Below the pieces are notes generated by a model. The model worked only from the letters and a program-made list of their open reading frames with translations. It was not told the DNA's origin and searched no databases. Positions 5,861-10,601 of a DNA stretch of 10,601 nucleotides are shown one piece after another (position 1 is the first letter of the stretch; the number at the start of each line of letters is the position of its first letter). Made by a program: the position numbers and the translations under genes. Location: positions 1 to 10,601 of the forward strand of contig MTNL01000001.1 of assembly GCA_002010365.1 (NCBI GenBank), written 5' to 3'. The stretch is from Candidatus Acetothermia bacterium JdFR-50 (GTDB lineage Bacteria; Bipolaricaulota; Bipolaricaulia; Bipolaricaulales; Bipolaricaulaceae).

Positions 5861-6730
5861 ATGCCTACCTTCACCGACGCTGCCCAGGATTTCCTCGAGC
5901 ACTTGCGCCGCCTTTTTCCCGATAAGCCGGAAGAATTCGTGAGAATTTGGGAGCGCTTTTACCGCGAAAATTTTCCTGAGCTTTACCGAAAACAAGTTGA
6001 GGATTACCGCGCGGCAGGAGAGGACTGGAAGGAGATCGTCCGGAAACGGAATTACCCCCGGCTATTGGAGAAGCTCCCCGCCATAGAGGCCGCCCACAGG
6101 ACGCTCCCCGCTGTTTGGGCGCGGGTGTTGAGACGGGCGGAGGAAGTCCTCGGGTTCCGGGAGGAGGTCCCCGCGGTGGTCCACGTGGGGATAGGCTGTG
6201 GTGCCGGTTGGGCCACGGATTACGGAGGGAGGCCCGCCGTCCTCTTCGGGCTTGAGAACATCGCGGAACTGGGATGGCATTTGCCGGAGCGCTTGGAGGG
6301 CCTCGCCGCCCACGAGCTCGGCCACGTGATCCACCGGTTTTGGCGGGGCGAAGACCTCGAGCAGATAGAGAAAGACCCGGCCGGACTCCTCTACACCGAG
6401 GGTTTTGCCCAGCGCCTGGAGGGCCTCGTCCTCGGCGGCGAGAGCTTCCACCAGGCCCCGGACCCCGAGTGGACAAAGCGCTCTCGGGAAGGGCTCCCGG
6501 GGATCGCAAAGGAGTACCTCGCCCGCCTGGATGGGGGCGACGTGCGGGAGTTCTTCGGCTCCTGGTTCGATTTCCGGGGAATAAAGTACTCCGGCTATTT
6601 CCTTGGATATCGTCTCATCCGGTGCCTGGAGGAAAGAGAATCCCTTCAGGCAATCGCCGCCCTTTCTCGCGAGGGAATCGAAAGGGAGGTCCGCTCCTTC
6701 CTCCGGAGGGTAGCAAGGCAAAGGCGGTGA
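5861..6730 (+). CDS. HEXXH zinc metallopeptidase-like protein (unnamed family)
   Basis: This 289-residue protein has a zinc-binding helix LAAHELGHVIHRF. H151, E152 and H155 make an HEXXH site, and E180 in LLYTEGFAQRLEG is a good candidate third ligand, as in gluzincin peptidases. I do not recognise the exact family; it has no signal peptide or membrane segment, so it is probably cytoplasmic. The N-terminal 100 residues are helical and charged. A Gly-rich segment at about 110-130 (VGIGCGAGWATDYGG) precedes the active site. Its ATG directly abuts the gatA stop (TGA ATG), pointing to termination-reinitiation; a GGAGCAGG lies about a dozen bases upstream. It shares the tRNA-Leu/gatA promoter. A link to translation is suggested only by the operon position. 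Peptidase activity is inferred from the motif; the substrate is unknown. Confidence 0.8.
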   Translation: MPTFTDAAQDFLEHLRRLFPDKPEEFVRIWERFYRENFPELYRKQVEDYRAAGEDWKEIVRKRNYPRLLEKLPAIEAAHRTLPAVWARVLRRAEEVLGFREEVPAVVHVGIGCGAGWATDYGGRPAVLFGLENIAELGWHLPERLEGLAAHELGHVIHRFWRGEDLEQIEKDPAGLLYTEGFAQRLEGLVLGGESFHQAPDPEWTKRSREGLPGIAKEYLARLDGGDVREFFGSWFDFRGIKYSGYFLGYRLIRCLEERESLQAIAALSREGIEREVRSFLRRVARQRR

Positions 6731-6752
6731 AACCCCAACGGAGAAAGCCTCC

Positions 6753-7708
6753 TTGACCCCGCGCCGCCTTCTCTTTGGGGGACCCGGAAAAGTCCCAAGT
6801 CAGGATCAGCCCTGATGGCCACTGGATCTCTTGGATCGCCCCATGGGAAGGGGTGCGGAACGTGTGGCTCGCCCCCATCCTGTACCTCAAGGATAGGGCC
6901 GGGGACGAGACCTGGTGCCTGTATCGGGCCGAAGTGAAAAGCGCCAAGACACGGGCCCTCACACCGTAAGGAAGGGATACAGGCCCGGCTCGTGCACCTG
7001 AACCCCAAACGTCCTGGGGAAGCCCTGGTGGCCCTTCCTGCGGAGCGAGGAGGGTTTTTCCGGTTCCTGGCCGACGATGGGTTCCGGGTGCGGGTGGCCA
7101 TGAGGTTCCTCCCGGACAGGGGTTCGAGAGCCTTTCCCCGGAGGAGGGCTGGAGGCGCTTGCCCGGATAGGACCCGAGGACGCCGCCGTCACCCAGCTCT
7201 TCGGCCTCGACACCGAGGGGAAGTTCCTCTATCTCATGAACTCCCGCGGCCGGGATACCGCGCCTTGGTGGCCTTGGACCTGGAAACGGGGAGATCCGCG
7301 AGCTCGCCGCCTACGTACGGGACAACAACCCTACGGCTTATTACCTCTACGACCGCGTGGGAAAGGCCTCCCGGTTTCTTTTCACGGACCGCCCTGCGCT
7401 GGAGGGGTCCTGCTGGCGCGGATGTACCCGGTGGAGATCCGGGCCTGGGATGGGCTCACCTTGGTGAGCTATCTCTTCCTCCGTGGTCCGATAAAGGGGG
7501 AAAGCGCGAAAAGCCTTTGCCCATGGTCCTTTTCGTCCATGGAGGACCGTGGTGGCGGGATCGCTGGGGCTCCGATCCCCGGCATCAGTGGCTGGCCAAC
7601 CGGGGATACGCGGTCCTGAGCGTTAACTTCCGCGGCTCGGGCCTAACGATCCCCGTGGGGGCCGAGGAGTTCCCGGAGGCAGCGGCTGTCTTGGCTGAAA
7701 TGAGCTAA
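6753..7708 (+). pseudogene. Decayed S9 (prolyl oligopeptidase family) serine peptidase
   Basis: Fragments of one S9-type peptidase read in order but hop between all three frames: TPRRLLFG then DPEKSQVRISPDGHWISWIA (6783-6842), a TAA at 6967-6969, then [98 protein letters not shown], and finally [13 protein letters not shown] and [18 protein letters not shown]. At least seven frameshifts are needed, several at G runs (such as 6777-6781). About 100 residues of propeller appear to be missing after ETGEIREL. The sequence ends shortly after NFRGS, so the catalytic Ser, Asp and His region is gone. The last 22 codons do not look like the family. Intact members are around 600-700 residues. The neighbouring genes are intact, which argues against poor sequence quality. 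No function is expected. Confidence 0.88.
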
Positions 7709-8706
7709 ACCACGGCCAAAAGCCCCAGTGCCACGAAGGACAAGGAAATGAGCCAGAGCCGGACCACCACCGCTGGCTCCGGCCAGTTGGGGGTTTTGAG
7801 CAGATAACGCCAGGATACCTCTCCCTCCTCCAGGTGGTGGTGCAGGGGCGACATCTTGAGGACCCGGACCCCGAAAAGCTTGAACGAAAGCACCTGCACG
7901 ATCACCGAAAGGGACTCCACGACGAAGATCCCCGCGGCGATGGGAAGGAGGAAGAGGCCCCCGGCGGCGATGAAGATCCCAAAGACCAGCCCCCCGAGGA
8001 ACATGGACCCCACATCCCCCATGAAGATCCGTGCCGGGTGCGCGTTCCACCACAGGAACCCCGCGAAGAGCCCGGCCCCAAGGAGCGTCAGCGCCGAAAG
8101 CTCCGGGTATGCCCCGGTGAGGGACAAGGCCCCGAGAAGAATGGGGATCCCACAGCCAGCGGCGAGGCCGTCCAGCCCGTCGGTGAGGTTTGCCCCGTTG
8201 GTCGTCCCCCAGAACCCCAAAAGGGTTAGGAGGAAAAACACCGGCCCGGGGATAGCTGCCAAGGGGAGCTTCAGAGAAGAGAAGGGGATGTAAAGCTCCA
8301 TCTCCCTCGCTTTGAACTCGAGGAGGAAGAAGAGCCCGAGGGCCACGGGTAGTTGGAGGAGGAGTTTCCCCCAGGGGGAAAGGCCCTCGGAACGACGGCG
8401 CCGCTGGGAGAGGAGGTCGTCCAAAAGACCGATGGCTCCAGCCCCCACGGCGGAAAGGAACACGGTCCATCCCCGCCAGGAGAGCCCCACGGGCCAAAAG
8501 GCGACGGTTACCCAGGCGACGAGGAAAACCTGTAGCAACGGGAACCCTCCCATGGTGGGGGTTCCCGCCTTCCTGTAGTGGGTGGGAAGGCCCTCGGGGC
8601 GGATGTACTGGCGGTAAAGCCTGCCCTTGAGATGGGCCCAAACCGCCAGGGCCCCCCCTACGCCCCCGAGGAGGAAAAGGATGAACCCGAACCTCAAGCC
8701 CTCCAT
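7705..8706 (-). CDS. mraY: Phospho-N-acetylmuramoyl-pentapeptide transferase
   Basis: MraY is an integral inner-membrane enzyme that transfers phospho-MurNAc-pentapeptide from UDP to undecaprenyl phosphate, making lipid I, the first membrane step of peptidoglycan synthesis. The protein has 333 residues and about ten hydrophobic helices. MraY-specific motifs are present: KAGTPTMGG (46-54), LLDD with D96/D97, [11 protein letters not shown] with K114, [12 protein letters not shown] with D176, [14 protein letters not shown] with D231, and SPLHHHLE with H289-H291. The triple His separates it from WecA-type enzymes. About ten residues are inserted between SPLHHH and the final VVVRLW helix. The ATG at 8706 overlaps the 3' end of the upstream gene by 13 bases and has no good Shine-Dalgarno, suggesting translational coupling. 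It is not beside other mur or dcw genes here. Its stop overlaps the end of the convergent pseudogene. Confidence 0.95.
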   Translation of the reverse strand: MEGLRFGFILFLLGGVGGALAVWAHLKGRLYRQYIRPEGLPTHYRKAGTPTMGGFPLLQVFLVAWVTVAFWPVGLSWRGWTVFLSAVGAGAIGLLDDLLSQRRRRSEGLSPWGKLLLQLPVALGLFFLLEFKAREMELYIPFSSLKLPLAAIPGPVFFLLTLLGFWGTTNGANLTDGLDGLAAGCGIPILLGALSLTGAYPELSALTLLGAGLFAGFLWWNAHPARIFMGDVGSMFLGGLVFGIFIAAGGLFLLPIAAGIFVVESLSVIVQVLSFKLFGVRVLKMSPLHHHLEEGEVSWRYLLKTPNWPEPAVVVRLWLISLSFVALGLLAVV

Positions 8707-10025
8707 TTCCAGGGGCCACTGGCGGAAAGGAGGGATCGCCGCACCGGCACGGGATCCGCCCCCCCGAGCACGGCCCGCACGGCCTCGAAGAGATCTTCCC
8801 CAGTGACCAGGGAGATCCCGTGCTCCTCGCAGGCCCGCCGGAGCGATTCGGTGTAGCGGGGGCCGCGCCGCTTGGGGTCGCGGGAAGTATCCGCGGCCAC
8901 CAACATCACGCCATGTATGGCCTCGTCTTTCTCCAACCGCAGATGATCCAGGGCGAGGAGCAGGGGCCGGTAGGCCCCCGTGGTCACGGCCCCCTCCGGC
9001 GACCACGCCCCCCGAACCATGGCTCTGCCTTCCGGCGCCTCGATCCGGAAGCTCTGGGGATCCAGCTCGTCACCCTCTACCTCGAACCCCAAGACCCTGA
9101 AGGCCCTTTTTCCCGCCCTCACGAGGCCCATCGTCCCGGTGGGGAAAAGGAGCCCCTTTACCGCGTTCATCTCCCTCAGCCGCCCCTCCAGGGCGGCCCG
9201 TCGCTTCGAGAGCTTTTCCTCTTCCTGGGCGATCTCTTCCAATTCCTTCCGGATCGGCTCCTCTTGCGGGAGGGAATAGCGGGATAGCCAATCGGGAAGC
9301 GTCTCCGAGGGTAAGGGCTCATCCAGTAAGGCCAACAAGCCGGGGATCAGGGCTTCCCCTGCGGCCCGAGGGGAGAGATCCGATGAGGGAAGGAAAAGGA
9401 GTCTACCCCGTCCCAGCTCGAGTTCCCAAGCGAGGATGTCACCGATGCGGTTTCGCAAGAGGACCCTGCCGAATTCCCCAAGGGGCACCCCAGTGGGGCT
9501 CACGATCACCGCCTCATACCGCCGCACCGCGGAGAGGTAGCCGGACAAGGGATGCAGGAGATCCAGGTCCCGCAGGTCCCGCCCCCGGCGGGGAAAGATC
9601 CTTATTCCCTGTGGGAAGGGCAGGAACTGCCGCTCCCTGGTAAGGGAAAAGTTGGGGAGAAAGGAGTAAGCGTCTAGACGCCGCGGCGGCCCTCCGTGGG
9701 GCGCGATCTCCACCCCTTCCCCTGGAGGACGCAACCTCACCGCCACGATCCCCCCCGACCTGAGGAGGCCCGCCAGCTCCTCCTTCCGCGCGGAAAAGAG
9801 GTTCTCCAAGGCCCTGGACAGCCCCTGGTCGTACCCCGGGACCAACCGGCGCACCCCATCCCTGTCCGGGGCCACATAGGGCAGCCAAAGCCCGGATATC
9901 TCCCCGGGGTCGATGAGCACCACCTCATAACCCGCCAGGGAATCGGCATCGTGCAGGGAAGCCCGCTCGACCCCCGGGCCCTCTATCTCCCAGCCCACGG
10001 AAAGGATGCGCATGATATCATCCAT
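8694..10025 (-). CDS. Unrecognised protein with coiled coil and C-terminal restriction-endonuclease-like region
   Basis: This 443-residue protein is soluble, with no signal peptide or membrane helix. The N-terminal 230 residues look like an alpha/beta domain (MRILSVGWEIEGPG; GYEVVLIDPGEISGLW) with a Rossmann or amidotransferase flavour, but I recognise no family. Residues about 255-288 form a strongly charged coiled coil. The C-terminal part (about 289-420) follows the pattern seen before restriction-endonuclease-like domains: FPTGTMGLVRAGKRAFRVLG, GFEVEG, then MLVAADTSRDPKRRGPRYTE and SLVTGEDLFEAVRAVL. Where active members have D and an ExK motif, this protein reads SFRIEAPEGRAMVRGAWSPE, so the nuclease residues appear lost. 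I chose ATG 10025 for its GGGAG site (10036-10032); ATG 10013 is an alternative. It is coupled to mraY by a 13-base overlap. Function unknown. Confidence 0.75.
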   Translation of the reverse strand: MDDIMRILSVGWEIEGPGVERASLHDADSLAGYEVVLIDPGEISGLWLPYVAPDRDGVRRLVPGYDQGLSRALENLFSARKEELAGLLRSGGIVAVRLRPPGEGVEIAPHGGPPRRLDAYSFLPNFSLTRERQFLPFPQGIRIFPRRGRDLRDLDLLHPLSGYLSAVRRYEAVIVSPTGVPLGEFGRVLLRNRIGDILAWELELGRGRLLFLPSSDLSPRAAGEALIPGLLALLDEPLPSETLPDWLSRYSLPQEEPIRKELEEIAQEEEKLSKRRAALEGRLREMNAVKGLLFPTGTMGLVRAGKRAFRVLGFEVEGDELDPQSFRIEAPEGRAMVRGAWSPEGAVTTGAYRPLLLALDHLRLEKDEAIHGVMLVAADTSRDPKRRGPRYTESLRRACEEHGISLVTGEDLFEAVRAVLGGADPVPVRRSLLSASGPWKWRA

Positions 10026-10052
10026 TTTAGGCTCCCGAGACCGGAAAGGACA

Positions 10053-10523
10053 ATGAGGGACATACGGTACAGTGCTATTGAGACCACATGGGGCAAGTTC
10101 CTCGTGGGACGGAGCGAGGGAGGGATCAGAGCGCTCTACTTCCCGAATCGCTTTCCCCGGGTTCCCCTGAGCCCCCCGGACGAGCTCGTCCGGACACTGA
10201 AAGTGGAATTGGACGAATACTTCGCCGGGTCGCGGAGGAACTTCGATCTCCCCTTGGATCTCGAGGGAACCCCATTCCAATTAAAGGTTTGGGGGGAATT
10301 GGCCAAGATCCCCTACGGGGAGACGGTCACCTATGGGGAACTGGCCGGAAGGGTTGGGAACCCGAGGGCGGCACGGGCGGTGGGGCAAGCCGTGGGCACC
10401 AATCCCGTCCCCATCGTCATACCTTGCCACCGCGTCCTCCCGAAACGCGGGGGTATCGGAAACTTCGGTCCAGGGCCAGAGTGGAAAAGGAGACTCCTGC
10501 GGTTGGAAGGAGTGTCGGTTTAA
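10053..10523 (+). CDS. ogt: Methylated-DNA--protein-cysteine methyltransferase
   Basis: This suicide DNA-repair protein moves alkyl groups from O6-alkylguanine (and O4-alkylthymine) onto its own cysteine. It has 156 residues, typical of the Ogt/MGMT size class without an Ada regulatory domain. The acceptor C125 lies in the hallmark IPCHRV, preceded by RAARAVGQAVGTNPVPIV. The helix-turn-helix region is PYGETVTYGELAGRVG, and the C-terminal motif reads GIGNFGPGPEWKRRLLRLEG. It starts at ATG 10053 with AAAGGA (10045-10050) upstream. A longer in-frame extension to 9696 exists but overlaps the divergent gene and is rejected. Only 27 bases separate it from the divergent gene, so its promoter must lie within that gene's first codons. 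The name ogt is by family; ada-C or mgmt naming would fit equally. Confidence 0.95.
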   Translation: MRDIRYSAIETTWGKFLVGRSEGGIRALYFPNRFPRVPLSPPDELVRTLKVELDEYFAGSRRNFDLPLDLEGTPFQLKVWGELAKIPYGETVTYGELAGRVGNPRAARAVGQAVGTNPVPIVIPCHRVLPKRGGIGNFGPGPEWKRRLLRLEGVSV

Positions 10524-10546
10524 GCTCGAACGCCGCAGGGACGAAC

Positions 10547-10575
10547 AAAAGGGGCCGGCAGAGCCGGCCCCTTTT
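10547..10575. terminator. Strong bidirectional intrinsic terminator
   Basis: A perfect 9-bp GC stem, GGGGCCGGC/GCCGGCCCC (10551-10559 with 10563-10571), has a three-base loop AGA and is flanked by AAAA (10547-10550) and TTTT (10572-10575). It ends the methyltransferase transcript on the plus strand and could also stop minus-strand transcription entering from beyond the window. No gene is seen in the remaining 26 bases. Confidence 0.8.
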
Positions 10576-10601
10576 CCGCCTCGGCTGAGTCCGCGCTAAA
10601 T

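Noticed and set aside
4985..5995. Minus-strand open frame opposite gatA (336 codons)
   Set aside because: Opposite strand of a conserved gene; Gly/Glu-rich translation without domains.
6753..7708. Frameshifts as sequencing errors in a live S9 peptidase
   Set aside because: Many shifts sit in one gene while adjacent genes have none, and both an internal deletion and loss of the catalytic end cannot be explained by base-call errors.
7643..8719. Second minus-strand frame over mraY (358 codons)
   Set aside because: Frame-shifted shadow of mraY, Pro/Arg/Gly-rich with no family pattern, whereas the mraY frame has all catalytic motifs.
8707..9006. N-terminal extension of mraY to 9006
   Set aside because: The extra 100 residues are Arg/Gly/Pro-rich, lie entirely within the upstream gene in another frame and are absent from MraY proteins.
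10026..10280. N-terminal extension of the unknown protein to 10280
   Set aside because: It would run antisense through the first half of the methyltransferase gene; ATG 10025 has a proper ribosome site.
1..10601. CRISPR arrays, insertion sequences, prophage or integration signals
   Set aside because: Read for direct repeats, transposase motifs and att-like duplications of the tRNA 3' end; none noticed.

Overview
The window is GC-rich bacterial chromosomal DNA carrying ordinary housekeeping genes (gatA, mraY, an O6-alkylguanine-DNA methyltransferase, tRNA-Leu) mixed with regulatory and poorly characterised genes. Peptidoglycan synthesis (MraY) makes it a bacterium, and GatA implies tRNA-dependent amidation of Asp/Glu-tRNA. 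The tight packing, short gaps, overlapping genes, strong G/C third positions and charge-rich proteins suggest a compact, possibly thermophilic, deep-branching lineage. A Bipolaricaulota-like bacterium is one guess, but nothing here proves it. No phage, insertion sequence or CRISPR signal was seen.

Left part (1-4263, minus strand). A Crp/Fnr-type regulator is followed by a membrane histidine kinase with PAS-like sensor domains and, overlapping it, a stand-alone receiver protein. These three run as one operon from a good promoter (4282-4310) to a weak hairpin/T-run terminator (1206-1232). Next on the same strand is a 357-base stretch without a protein gene. It holds what looks like an independent small RNA gene: a -10 box, a closed structure of about 125 nt with tRNA-like ends, and an intrinsic terminator. 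After that comes an exported PhnD-family substrate-binding protein with its own TATAAT box and a perfect 15-bp dyad at the -35 position. This protein runs off the window edge.

Middle (4264-7708, plus strand). Divergent promoters separate the regulator operon from a tRNA-Leu(CAG) gene. gatA starts only six bases after the tRNA 3' end, so tRNA processing should leave an almost leaderless gatA message. A HEXXH zinc metallopeptidase-like gene abuts gatA (TGA ATG). Behind it lies a decayed S9 (prolyl-oligopeptidase family) gene with many frameshifts, an internal deletion and no catalytic C-terminus. It ends exactly at the convergent mraY stop.

Right part (7705-10601). On the minus strand, an unrecognised 443-residue protein is translationally overlapped with mraY. 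Its C-terminal region resembles a restriction-endonuclease-like fold that has lost its catalytic motif. Divergently, 27 bases away, is an ogt/MGMT-type DNA repair gene ending in a strong bidirectional terminator.

The most unusual items are the autonomous tRNA-like RNA (974-1152), the tRNA-gatA junction, and the inactive-nuclease-like protein coupled to mraY.
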